From Candidatus Woesearchaeota archaeon (GTDB taxonomy: Archaea; Nanobdellota; Nanobdellia; Woesearchaeales; WJKV01), in NCBI GenBank assembly GCA_019323355.1, contig JAHWHI010000001.1, forward strand, positions 1 to 8,571: a stretch of 8,571 nucleotides of DNA, in the 5' to 3' direction. Below the pieces are notes generated by a model that was given only the letters and a program-made list of their open reading frames with translations, was not told the origin of the DNA and did not search any database. The position numbers and the translations under genes were made by a program. Of the stretch, positions 1 to 6,664 are shown piece after piece; position 1 is the stretch's first letter; each line of letters opens with the position of its first letter.

Positions 1-885
1 GGAAAGATTGCAGACATCAAGTTCAACGATCTTCATGTGAAAGCATTCGAATATACAATGCTCAATCTGCAGCTAAATAACATATCAAAAGATGTTGTTG
101 TGAGCAGCATGGACGCTAACATGTTCCTTATGCAGAACGAAGGTTTTGATTATATTGACATTGATCCGTTCGGCAGTCCAAACCCTTTTCTGGAGTCTGC
201 AATAAAAAAATTATCCCGAGACGGAATTCTTGCAGTGACAGCAACAGACACAGCAGCATTGTGTAATGCAAAACCAAAAGCCTGCCTGAGAAAATACTGG
301 TCGCACGCAATGTGGAACGAGCAGATGCACGAGATAGGGCTGAGAATATTGGCAAGAAGAGTCCAATTGGTTGGCGCGATGCACGACAAAGCCTTGACAC
401 CGATATACTCATACTCAAAGGACCATTATTTCAGGATTTTCTTCTCCTGCAGGAAGGGAAAACAGCTGTGCGACACTATGATGAAAAAACACCTTTTCTT
501 CCTCTACTGCACAAAATGCATGGCACGAAAGATTTCAAAGCATAACCATGAACTTTGCTGCGGAAAACCAATGGATTTTGCAGGCCTGTTATGGACAGGA
601 AAATTATGGGATGAGAAATTAGCAAGAAAGATCGCTTCAGATTTTGGTTCCAGAAAAGAAGGGACCTTCTGCAGTAATATCGGAAGCGAGGCGATGATAG
701 ACACCATAGGGATATATGACCTGCACAAGTTATCAAAATTATATCAGATAAAACCTCCAAAGCCGGATAGTGTGGTCTCAGAATTGAAGAAAAACAAATT
801 CAAGGCTTCAAGGACACATATCAATGACAATTACATAAGAACAAACGCTTCAATAGCAGATATTGTAAATATAATCAAGAAATAA
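1..885 (+). CDS. trm1: tRNA (guanine(26)-N2)-dimethyltransferase Trm1, 5'-truncated by window edge
   Basis: Trm1 uses S-adenosylmethionine to methylate N2 of guanine 26 in tRNA, at the junction of the D and anticodon stems. The frame is open from base 1, so the true start lies upstream; a GTG at 37 is internal. About 294 codons are present, and archaeal Trm1 is usually near 380, so the N-terminus with the first SAM-binding motif is missing. Visible family signatures are the catalytic-region motif DIDPFGSPNPFLESAI (about 157-204), followed by the TATDTAALC stretch, then RILARRVQLVGA. A zinc-binding segment has CTKC at 508-519 and a CC pair at 556-561, leading into GKPMDFAGLLWTGKLWD. The C-terminal third matches the Trm1-specific domain. 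The stop lies 3 nt from the convergent aEF-1beta stop. The family call is firm; whether G26 alone is the target is inferred. Confidence 0.95.
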   Translation, partial: GKIADIKFNDLHVKAFEYTMLNLQLNNISKDVVVSSMDANMFLMQNEGFDYIDIDPFGSPNPFLESAIKKLSRDGILAVTATDTAALCNAKPKACLRKYWSHAMWNEQMHEIGLRILARRVQLVGAMHDKALTPIYSYSKDHYFRIFFSCRKGKQLCDTMMKKHLFFLYCTKCMARKISKHNHELCCGKPMDFAGLLWTGKLWDEKLARKIASDFGSRKEGTFCSNIGSEAMIDTIGIYDLHKLSKLYQIKPPKPDSVVSELKKNKFKASRTHINDNYIRTNASIADIVNIIKK

Positions 886-888
886 AAC

Positions 889-1164
889 TTAACCAACAGC
901 TCTTCTGACATCAACAACTTCTGCATTGCCGACATCTTTCAGTTCCTTGACCTTCTCTTCAAGATCGTCTGTTCCGCCGAGATCTTCTGACATGACAAAT
1001 GTGATCTTCAGAGCAGTAAGTCCGAATCCGACAGGCTCTTTCACAACTCTTCCGATATCGCCTGCGAACTCTTTGATAATATGCTGTGTATCTTCCTCTA
1101 GCTTATCCAGATTTACGTCTGGAGAATCAGGCATTATCTTCAGTGTGACAACAACATTGGCCAT
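889..1164 (-). CDS. ef1b: Archaeal elongation factor 1-beta (aEF-1beta)
   Basis: This is the guanine-nucleotide exchange factor that reloads aEF1A with GTP during translation elongation in the cytoplasm. The 91-aa product has the usual archaeal length (about 90 aa) and corresponds to the C-terminal exchange domain of eukaryotic EF-1beta. It opens MANVVVTLKIMPDSPDVNLD and contains the conserved EPVGFGLTALKITFVM core and an acidic segment ending in VDVRRAVG. The ATG directly follows the TAG stop of the upstream zinc-ribbon gene with no spacer. A G-rich stretch (AAGGGGTTGGGT) inside that gene's 3' end can serve as the ribosome binding site, so translation is probably coupled. The T-rich strand past its stop (reverse of 868-888, inside trm1) may act as terminator. 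Confidence 0.94.
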   Translation of the reverse strand: MANVVVTLKIMPDSPDVNLDKLEEDTQHIIKEFAGDIGRVVKEPVGFGLTALKITFVMSEDLGGTDDLEEKVKELKDVGNAEVVDVRRAVG

Positions 1165-1329
1165 CTAACCCAACCCCTTGAAACCGCATTTTGGACATTC
1201 ATAATTTGCGCCAATAGCTCTGCAATGGCTGCATCTGATGATCTCAGCTTCTCCGCAGTTAGGGCATTTGAACTTCACACTGCCTATAGAGTTAGTGATC
1301 CGTACTTTACAGGTTGAACATAGTTCCAT
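1165..1329 (-). CDS. Small four-CxxC zinc-ribbon protein, HVO_2753/DUF1610-like
   Basis: This 54-aa ORF carries eight cysteines as four CxxC pairs: C4/C7, C22/C25, C33/C36 and C45/C48. Pairs two and four have the CPxCG form. The pattern fits two zinc-binding sites with little room for anything else. The arrangement and size match the small archaeal zinc-finger family typified by Haloferax HVO_2753, which is commonly encoded next to aEF-1beta; the adjacency here supports the assignment. Its role is uncertain. Nucleic-acid or ribosome binding is a reasonable inference, not shown. The ATG at 1329-1327 is about 25-30 nt downstream of a clear TATA box and has no ribosome binding site, so the mRNA is probably leaderless or nearly so. 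Its TAG abuts the aEF-1beta ATG, making a two-gene operon. Confidence 0.9.
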   Translation of the reverse strand: MELCSTCKVRITNSIGSVKFKCPNCGEAEIIRCSHCRAIGANYECPKCGFKGLG

Positions 1330-1350
1330 TTTAGTTTCATGATTTTGCCC

Positions 1351-1365
1351 AGTATTTATAAAGCT
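1351..1365 (-). promoter_or_regulatory. TATA box for the zinc-ribbon/aEF-1beta operon
   Basis: Read on the minus strand this is AGCTTTATAAATACT, a near-consensus archaeal TATA element. Its centre is about 28 nt before the zinc-ribbon ATG at 1329. A start about 26 nt downstream of the box would therefore lie within a few bases of the ATG, implying a leaderless or very short-leader transcript. The position is seen; the transcription start is inferred. Confidence 0.75.
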
Positions 1366-1433
1366 TCTCCTTCGGCATATGTGCTCCCTATATGGGGACG
1401 ACCTCTGTTAGTATCTTGGAGGACTAACAAATG

Positions 1434-1441
1434 TTTTTAAA
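1434..1441 (+). promoter_or_regulatory. Probable TATA box for the coiled-coil gene
   Basis: TTTTTAAA lies 37-44 nt before the ATG at 1478 and would place transcription start near 1463, giving a leader of about 15 nt. It is weaker than the other TATA boxes in the window. A second candidate is the CCTATATGG segment at 1387-1395, which would give a leader of about 60 nt. The sequence alone does not decide between them. Confidence 0.45.
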
Positions 1442-1464
1442 CTGAGCTCTCCTCTAAATGGCCT

Positions 1465-1471
1465 AAGGGGG
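1465..1471 (+). promoter_or_regulatory. Ribosome binding site deciding the start of the coiled-coil gene
   Basis: AAGGGGG ends 6 nt before the ATG at 1478 and can pair with the CCUCC anti-Shine-Dalgarno with one G-U wobble. An ATG at 1474 in another frame is closed by a stop after eight codons, so 1478 is the productive start. Confidence 0.6.
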
Positions 1472-1477
1472 TTATGG

Positions 1478-4450
1478 ATGGTAAACTTATCTTCACGTGA
1501 AGCATTCTTGAAAAAGGCAGCAGACGACCTGAAGGCTCGTATTGCTAAACTGGAAAAGGCAAAAGACCTTATTTCTGAGCGAGAGACTAAAGCACGAAAC
1601 CTGGAAAAGGACCTGAAAAAGCGCGAAAAGACAATATCAAAAATAGAGAGCAAATGGGGTAGGAAAGAAAAATCCCTCCAGACATCATTGACAAGCCTCA
1701 AACTATCTGTTTCTGACCTTGAGAAAAAGAAAAAACTCCTGCTGAAGGAGATTTCTGATGAAAGAGCAAAACTTGCAAAACAGAAACGGGAAGCTTCAAC
1801 AATAGAATCACGATTGAAACGGGAGCTTGACGCGATCTCTGCAAAAGAGATCACAGTAAAAGCATCCATCACAGCCCTGAAGAAAAAAGAAGACCAGTTG
1901 GCTGCCAAAGAAAAACGGATAAGTACAAAAGAGCCAGAGCTTGACAGGAAGCTAAGAAAATTAAAAGTGGAAAGAGATGCTCTGCACAAAAAAGAGGAGG
2001 ATCTTTCCAAAAAAGAAGCTTCCATCGGCCCGACACTGAAGGCCATCACAACACAGCAGAGAGAGATAGAGAAAAAAGATAAGATTTTGGACGATAAAGA
2101 AAAGACCCTGCTTTCAGACTTGGCAAAATTAGCAAACAGGGAAAAAGAAGTCAACAAGTTAAGCAAAAAATACCAGGATCTTCTTGAGAAAAGCAAAAAA
2201 CTGCAGGCAACAACAACTAAAAAAGAAAAAGAAGTCCAGAGAAAAGAAGAGAAGTTCCTGAAATCTATCCTAAAGGAGACACAGAAACTCGAAAAGATAA
2301 AAAAGGCTGTGACAGACCTATCAAATACAAAAAATATTCTTGAAAAAGAAATAAGCATGCTTGACAAGAAAGTCGGAGAGAGCGAACGTGCAAGACAGCT
2401 GAAAGAAAAGCAATTCCTGCAGACCTTGAATAAGATGGATGCCCGGGAAAAAGAGTTCAAAGAGGCTGCAAAAGAGCACGAAAAGATCATCACAGAGCAG
2501 AAAAAATTGCGTGCAGATATCGCGAAAAGACAGCAGCAGATAAGATCCCAGGAAAAACGGATAAAAGAAAAAGAAAAAAGCATGGATGCTGCATATCTCA
2601 AGATCAAGAGAGCCAGAGAGGGCCTGGAAAAGAAACTAAAACAGAACGAGATGAAGAAGGCCCTGATAGAAGAGGAGATCTCACAGCTGACAAATGTCCG
2701 TTCAGAGAATACCCGTCTTGCCAAGGAGCAGGAAAAAGAACTGAAATTATTGAACAGATCTCTGGATGAAAAAAGAAACCAGGTCGCTGACAAAGAGAAA
2801 AATCTTATCCAGCTTCTGAAAAATATAGATAAGCATGAGAAACAGCTGCAGAAACATTCTGATGATATTAGGACAAAAGAAAAGAAGCTGAAAGAGCACG
2901 ATGCAAAATTAAAAAAGACCCAGAGCTATATCGACAAGCATACAAAAGACCTGGAATCCTTAGAGCTGCAGGTTCGGACAAAGACACTGGACGCAGACGC
3001 AGCAAGAAAAGAACTAGACAAACTAAACAAAGATATCCGGGAAAAGGAGAATGCTCTAATATCACACGAGAAAGAGATCAATGCCAAACTAAAGGCTTTG
3101 AAAGAGACAGAAAAAGAAGAGAATATGCTTTCAAAGAACCTTGCCAAAAAACAGAAAGACTTGAGCAAGGCGATCACAGATTTCAATGAGAAGAAAGGCA
3201 GCATAATCAAATTCGAGCGGGACCTGGAGAAAAGAAAGAAAGAGCTGGAAGAACTGGAGTTAGTAACATCCACAAAACTGGAAAGCGAGAAAGAGGCAAG
3301 CAAGAAACTGAGAGCAGTAGAAAAAGAGCTGACAGAAAAACAGAAGATAGTCAAAGAGCAGGAGAAAGCCCTTGCTACGATGCTCAAAGATATTTCTGAG
3401 AAAGAAAAATCCTATAAGAATATTGTTGAGGACTTGTTTGAAGAAGAAGCAAGATTGAAAAAGAATGTTGCTAATATGTCGGGCAAGGAAAAAGAATTAT
3501 CAATGAAACTGGGCGAATTTGTCAAGAAACAGGACGCCTTGAACAACAGCATCTCAAAACTGACTAGTGAAAGGAATGCTCTTGAGCAGGATCTTAGAGC
3601 AAAGAAATCAGAATTCAGCAGATTGACAAAAGAATGGACACAGAAAGAGAAAGCTCTTGATATGAAATACGATAAGCTGGACAAGAAAGAGACAGAGCTG
3701 AAAGAGGTTGAGAGCTGGTTCGAGACAAAAGAAAAGGAATTCAAAGAGAAAGAAGAGGAATTCCTGCGCATGCAGAAAGAATTCATGGTCGAGCAGGAGA
3801 ATGTCGAGAGCAAGATGGGCTTTGTCCAGGAAAAGATGGCAGAAGCCACAGAAAAAGAGAGCTCTCTCAAGAAGAAAGAAAAAGAATTAGACAAGCTGAT
3901 CAAAGATTTCACAAAAGCAAGAAGACAGATAGAAATAAGAGAAGCAAAAGTTAAGAGGGCAAAAGAGCTCAAAGCGAATGTTCCTAAAATGCAGGAGCAG
4001 GAGACAAAACTAAGAAAGAAGATCGCAGAACTTGAGAAAAAACAGGACAATCTCATGCTCAGACGTGAAGAGCTTGCGAATTGGGAACGGGATCTAAAGG
4101 CAAGAGAAGAAAAATTGAATGCGACACAGGAAAGCATGATGCTTAAAGAAGCTGAGCTCTCTGATGCCAGGCGCGATTTGCTGACACAGGAGAAACTTGT
4201 GGAAGACAGTCTCTTCGAAAAGATGAGAACTCCGATTGCAAAACCAGTCGAGAAATACAATGATATTTATTTATTGATCAGACGGATCAACAGGGAAGTC
4301 AGAAAAGGAAATCTTGACAAGGCAAAAGAGATGTACCAGAGATTATCTGACAAATACCAATCTCTAGAAGCAGATCCAGCTGACAAGCAGGATATCTACA
4401 ACGAGATCATGAGATTACATGCAGATATAGAATTAGCATTAATCGAGTGA
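1478..4450 (+). CDS. Giant coiled-coil protein (990 aa) with C-terminal helical domain
   Basis: No enzyme family is recognised. Residues 1 to about 910 are almost entirely Lys/Glu-rich amphipathic helix with heptad spacing. No proline occurs between P185 and P836, and I see no cysteine anywhere, so a rod of some 650 residues (roughly 97 nm at 0.15 nm per residue) is predicted. A 14-residue unit of the form EKxLxxxLxxIxxxEK recurs at about residues 208-223, 258-273, 310-325, 440-455, 629-644 and 724-739. The rod ends near P919/P923. Residues 925-990 form a compact domain of about three helices (YNDIYLLIRRINREVRKGN onward) resembling one TPR-like repeat. There is no signal peptide, membrane segment, Walker motif or SMC-type hinge or head, so it is probably a cytoplasmic structural or scaffold protein. 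The 3' end overlaps rtcA by 12 nt. The gene is certainly coding: one long frame with a ribosome binding site. Its function is unknown. Confidence 0.9.
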   Translation: MVNLSSREAFLKKAADDLKARIAKLEKAKDLISERETKARNLEKDLKKREKTISKIESKWGRKEKSLQTSLTSLKLSVSDLEKKKKLLLKEISDERAKLAKQKREASTIESRLKRELDAISAKEITVKASITALKKKEDQLAAKEKRISTKEPELDRKLRKLKVERDALHKKEEDLSKKEASIGPTLKAITTQQREIEKKDKILDDKEKTLLSDLAKLANREKEVNKLSKKYQDLLEKSKKLQATTTKKEKEVQRKEEKFLKSILKETQKLEKIKKAVTDLSNTKNILEKEISMLDKKVGESERARQLKEKQFLQTLNKMDAREKEFKEAAKEHEKIITEQKKLRADIAKRQQQIRSQEKRIKEKEKSMDAAYLKIKRAREGLEKKLKQNEMKKALIEEEISQLTNVRSENTRLAKEQEKELKLLNRSLDEKRNQVADKEKNLIQLLKNIDKHEKQLQKHSDDIRTKEKKLKEHDAKLKKTQSYIDKHTKDLESLELQVRTKTLDADAARKELDKLNKDIREKENALISHEKEINAKLKALKETEKEENMLSKNLAKKQKDLSKAITDFNEKKGSIIKFERDLEKRKKELEELELVTSTKLESEKEASKKLRAVEKELTEKQKIVKEQEKALATMLKDISEKEKSYKNIVEDLFEEEARLKKNVANMSGKEKELSMKLGEFVKKQDALNNSISKLTSERNALEQDLRAKKSEFSRLTKEWTQKEKALDMKYDKLDKKETELKEVESWFETKEKEFKEKEEEFLRMQKEFMVEQENVESKMGFVQEKMAEATEKESSLKKKEKELDKLIKDFTKARRQIEIREAKVKRAKELKANVPKMQEQETKLRKKIAELEKKQDNLMLRREELANWERDLKAREEKLNATQESMMLKEAELSDARRDLLTQEKLVEDSLFEKMRTPIAKPVEKYNDIYLLIRRINREVRKGNLDKAKEMYQRLSDKYQSLEADPADKQDIYNEIMRLHADIELALIE

Positions 4451-5524
4451 GAGTATATTTTTTTCTAATTTAACCTTTCCTTTTATGAAATGATTTGTGG
4501 TCCAGATATTTGTCTTAGTGTGGTTTGTGATTTCTGTTGCCATAAACTTCCCCCCAAACATCAGCCATGGAACAAGATTGTCTGCCAGATGTCTGTCAAC
4601 AGGCGCGTCCTTATTCAATTGATCTATCAGATTCAGTGCAGCTTTTTTCCCTACATCCTCTGAAAGAACTCTTTTTTCTCCAAGTGCATCTGCTCCTATC
4701 CTGATCGGATTGATCATGTTGATTTCATCTTCATCTAAAGAACATATTGCCCATAGTGTGACGCCGCAGCTCGTAGACAAAGAATTTGAATATTCTATTC
4801 TTATATCGACAGGAACATTCAATTTTTTCAGCTCCATCTCTGCTGATTGTGCAAGCCGTTCTGCGACCTGCCTGTTCTGCAGTTCTGCGGCTGCGTGCGC
4901 AACCCCTTTTATCTGGACAAGTGTTCCTTTTTCCAGTAGGTTGATGTCAGGCGTCTCTGTCCTAACATGCTCCCTGAAAGCTTCGAATGAATCAAACTTG
5001 TCAACCTTGAATTTCGGCTGGATGTCTAGTTCTAGTTTTCCTCCTCCTTTTGGATAGTATCCACGTTTCATCAATCTCGCATCGATTTTTTTCACAAACT
5101 TATTCAGATGAGGAAGATATACCTGTGAAAGATAGTCAAAAGGCATTGCAAACGGATTGTCTGTTCCGCCTATCAAAGTTATCTTTGAAGATTTTCTTGC
5201 AAAACATAATGGAAGCAGGATAGCCTGCAAAAGTAAGGTTGTAGATCCAGCAGTGCCTATATCAATTGTCATCTGCTTTGGATTCATCTGCCCAGGCTCA
5301 TAGATCAGATGGTTCGAACCAACTTCAACCTGATTTGTCTTGGCACCGCATATTTCTCTCAAAGCTTTGATAGCTGTCAGGTGCTGCGGCTTCAAGCCGG
5401 ATTTTTCTCTTCCAGCCCGGATCTTGACTATCTCAAATGGCGTCTTTGTCAGTGTAGAAAGGGCTAGCGCATTCCTGCATATCTGGCCTCCCCCTTCCAA
5501 ATAGGTTCCATCAAGCTTTAACAT
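4439..5524 (-). CDS. rtcA: RNA 3'-terminal phosphate cyclase RtcA
   Basis: RtcA converts RNA 3'-phosphate ends to 2',3'-cyclic phosphates through an ATP-derived RtcA-AMP intermediate, in RNA repair and processing. The 361-aa product is close to family length (E. coli about 338). Visible signatures are LDGTYLEGGGQICRNALALS (4-23), RAGREKSGLKPQHL (36-49), DIGTAGSTTLLLQAILLPL (88-106), GGTDNPF (119-125) and the RtcA hallmark KRGYYPKGGG (153-162). Near the C-terminus, HLADNLVPWLMFGG is followed by NHTKTN, whose His335 sits where the adenylated catalytic histidine is expected. The ATG at 5524 puts the LDG..EGGGQ motif at the N-terminus as usual in the family. TATA elements lie 20-45 nt upstream and there is no ribosome binding site. 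No rtcB ligase, archease or RtcR-like regulator is nearby, so it is transcribed alone. Confidence 0.95.
   Translation of the reverse strand: MLKLDGTYLEGGGQICRNALALSTLTKTPFEIVKIRAGREKSGLKPQHLTAIKALREICGAKTNQVEVGSNHLIYEPGQMNPKQMTIDIGTAGSTTLLLQAILLPLCFARKSSKITLIGGTDNPFAMPFDYLSQVYLPHLNKFVKKIDARLMKRGYYPKGGGKLELDIQPKFKVDKFDSFEAFREHVRTETPDINLLEKGTLVQIKGVAHAAAELQNRQVAERLAQSAEMELKKLNVPVDIRIEYSNSLSTSCGVTLWAICSLDEDEINMINPIRIGADALGEKRVLSEDVGKKAALNLIDQLNKDAPVDRHLADNLVPWLMFGGKFMATEITNHTKTNIWTTNHFIKGKVKLEKNILSLD
4458..4468 (+). terminator. Possible oligo-T terminator of the coiled-coil gene
   Basis: Seven consecutive T residues (4458-4464) followed by CTAA lie 7 nt after the coiled-coil stop codon. Archaeal RNA polymerase terminates at such T-runs without needing a hairpin. 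The run lies inside the 3' coding end of rtcA on the other strand, where it encodes lysine and asparagine codons, so it could be coincidental. Confidence 0.4.
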
Positions 5525-5544
5525 GAGCTAGAAAATGGCATTTC

Positions 5545-5566
5545 TATATATAAGGCTTTATAAAGC
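5545..5566 (-). promoter_or_regulatory. Tandem TATA elements for rtcA
   Basis: Two TATA-like boxes abut on the minus strand: the perfect 12-bp palindrome GCTTTATAAAGC (5555-5566) and CTTATATATAG (5545-5555). The distal box would start transcription about 11 nt before the rtcA ATG. The proximal one would start at or beside the ATG at 5524, giving a leaderless message. Which is used cannot be told from sequence. Confidence 0.6.
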
Positions 5567-5595
5567 ACCACTGGCAAGTGACAACTAATCCGAAA

Positions 5596-5608
5596 GCTTT
5601 ATATATGG
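5596..5608 (+). promoter_or_regulatory. TATA box for the unknown/phosphatase operon
   Basis: GCTTTATATATGG is a strong archaeal TATA element centred about 38 nt before the ATG at 5640. It predicts transcription start near 5628, close to an AGAGGT ribosome binding site (5628-5633) that lies 6 nt before the ATG. It shares the core TTTATATATG with the promoter of the gene at 7458. It is divergent from the rtcA promoter. Confidence 0.7.
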
Positions 5609-5639
5609 GTTCCTACACTAATATATTAGAGGTTTTATA

Positions 5640-6203
5640 ATGGTTAGAGAATTAACATTATCTCAAATCAACAAGCAGATAGAAACTGAAAAAAAGAGCA
5701 AAGGTAGAAGTGATTTAGAAGAAAAGAGGCTAGGGACTGTTCTATTTGATCGTGATTTGAACGGGATAAGAAAAAGACTTAATGAAATCCCTCTGTATGA
5801 TTTAACTGATCGCAATACAAGGCACATCATTCCTGTAGGGACAACACGAATATGCAATTTTGTTCCAAAATTAGAATCCGGAGAAGTAGATCCTGAATTT
5901 CCTGAACGGAAATTGCATGGGTATGTTTATGCTGAAAACGGCAATGTTTTCTATTTTGCGCTTGCAAAAACGTGGGTAGATCCTCGTAAAGATGAGGAAG
6001 GAAGAACAGTATTAAAATCATTTGGACCAGAGAACGAAGTTAATGGAGGGATGAAATTGCTTTGGTACCCAGGAGAGTATCAATTCAACCCGCTTGGTTT
6101 TTGTCTGGACAGGACTACTTACAATACAAGATACAAATTATTCTTTATCTCAAAAGAGATGGAAGATCTTGCAGAAATTTCAAAAAAATTCGATGGGACA
6201 TAA
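5640..6203 (+). CDS. Unrecognised soluble 187-aa protein, first gene of phosphatase operon
   Basis: I do not recognise the family. It starts MVRELTLSQINKQIETEKK, with a charged, mostly helical N-terminus to about residue 60. A strand-rich portion follows with alternating hydrophobic and aromatic residues (LHGYVYAENGNVFYFALAKTW, about 93-113; KLLWYPGEYQFNPLGFCLD, about 139-157; RYKLFFI). There is no signal peptide, membrane segment or cysteine cluster, so it is probably cytoplasmic. Coding status is supported by a strong TATA box, an AGAGGT ribosome binding site 6 nt before the ATG, and a stop only 2 nt before the ATG of the phosphatase gene. The tight coupling suggests the two proteins work together, perhaps as substrate, partner or regulator; that is inference only. 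Confidence 0.85.
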   Translation: MVRELTLSQINKQIETEKKSKGRSDLEEKRLGTVLFDRDLNGIRKRLNEIPLYDLTDRNTRHIIPVGTTRICNFVPKLESGEVDPEFPERKLHGYVYAENGNVFYFALAKTWVDPRKDEEGRTVLKSFGPENEVNGGMKLLWYPGEYQFNPLGFCLDRTTYNTRYKLFFISKEMEDLAEISKKFDGT

Positions 6204-6205
6204 AA

Positions 6206-6664
6206 ATGGCAATAGGTTTTAGATGGCAGATACCCGACCAGCTTGCTGGAATGGGATTTCCTTTTGAATGGGACGGCGATGTTTTGAAAGAAAGAAAAAT
6301 CGGAGCTATAGTTACTCTTACTGAGCACCCTATAAGATATGATTGGGCAAAAAAATTCAAAATACTCCATCTTCCAACCCCAGATAGTGTTTATGGCCCA
6401 ACAATTCATGATACTGACAGAGCTATTGCTTTTATCGACGAGAATCTCGGACAAGGGGAAGCTGTAGCAGTGCACTGCCAGGCTGGAAAGCACAGGACAG
6501 GACATATACTTGCTTCATATTTGGTAAGCCAGGGTATGGAACCCGAAAGAGCTCTTGAAGAAATTGTTATTTTTCCTGTTTTATCAGATGACGTATATCC
6601 TCAGATGAGGTTTAATGTGAAATATTACAAAGAATACTTAGACTCACTAAGATCATCTGCGTAA
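6206..6664 (+). CDS. Dual-specificity protein phosphatase, DUSP23/VHZ-like
   Basis: This is a cysteine-dependent protein tyrosine/dual-specificity phosphatase of 152 aa, the size of a minimal catalytic domain. The signature loop HCQAGKHRTG (90-99) contains nucleophile Cys91 and phosphate-binding Arg97 in the CX5R spacing, followed by threonine. Asp60 in LPTPDS is the likely general acid. The N-terminal FRWQIPDQLAGMGFP and VTLTE (36-40) segments match the layout of DUSP23 (VHZ). The start is ATG 6206, since upstream in-frame codons back to 6062 merely run through the preceding gene in another frame and the domain begins here. It lies 2 nt after that gene's stop, so translation is likely coupled. 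The 3' end overlaps the convergent membrane-protein gene by 12 nt. Substrate is unknown: phosphoprotein is most likely, but phospholipid or RNA 5'-phosphate cannot be excluded. Confidence 0.9.
   Translation: MAIGFRWQIPDQLAGMGFPFEWDGDVLKERKIGAIVTLTEHPIRYDWAKKFKILHLPTPDSVYGPTIHDTDRAIAFIDENLGQGEAVAVHCQAGKHRTGHILASYLVSQGMEPERALEEIVIFPVLSDDVYPQMRFNVKYYKEYLDSLRSSA

Noticed and set aside
1386..1397. CCCTATATGGGG as a stable hairpin or structured RNA gene
   Set aside because: Only three strong G-C pairs form with a small loop. No C/D, H/ACA or tRNA features could be assembled in the 1366-1477 gap.
1408..2793. Long minus-strand open frame (461 codons) opposite the coiled-coil gene
   Set aside because: Its translation is a Ser/Phe/Leu-rich mirror of the Lys/Glu codons on the plus strand, without domain structure. 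The plus-strand frame is longer and has a ribosome binding site. Similar antisense frames at 2926-3387 and 3412-4260 are rejected for the same reason.
1478..4300. Coiled-coil gene as SMC, Rad50 or another chromosome-maintenance ATPase
   Set aside because: No Walker A or B motif, signature motif or hinge is present; similarity would be from composition only.
4710..5057. Plus-strand open frame inside rtcA
   Set aside because: Antisense shadow of a well-recognised gene, with no promoter or family features.
6062..6205. Possible N-terminal extension of the phosphatase
   Set aside because: The extra 48 codons overlap the upstream gene in another frame and add no conserved phosphatase sequence. 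ATG 6206 directly after the upstream stop gives a normal-length domain.
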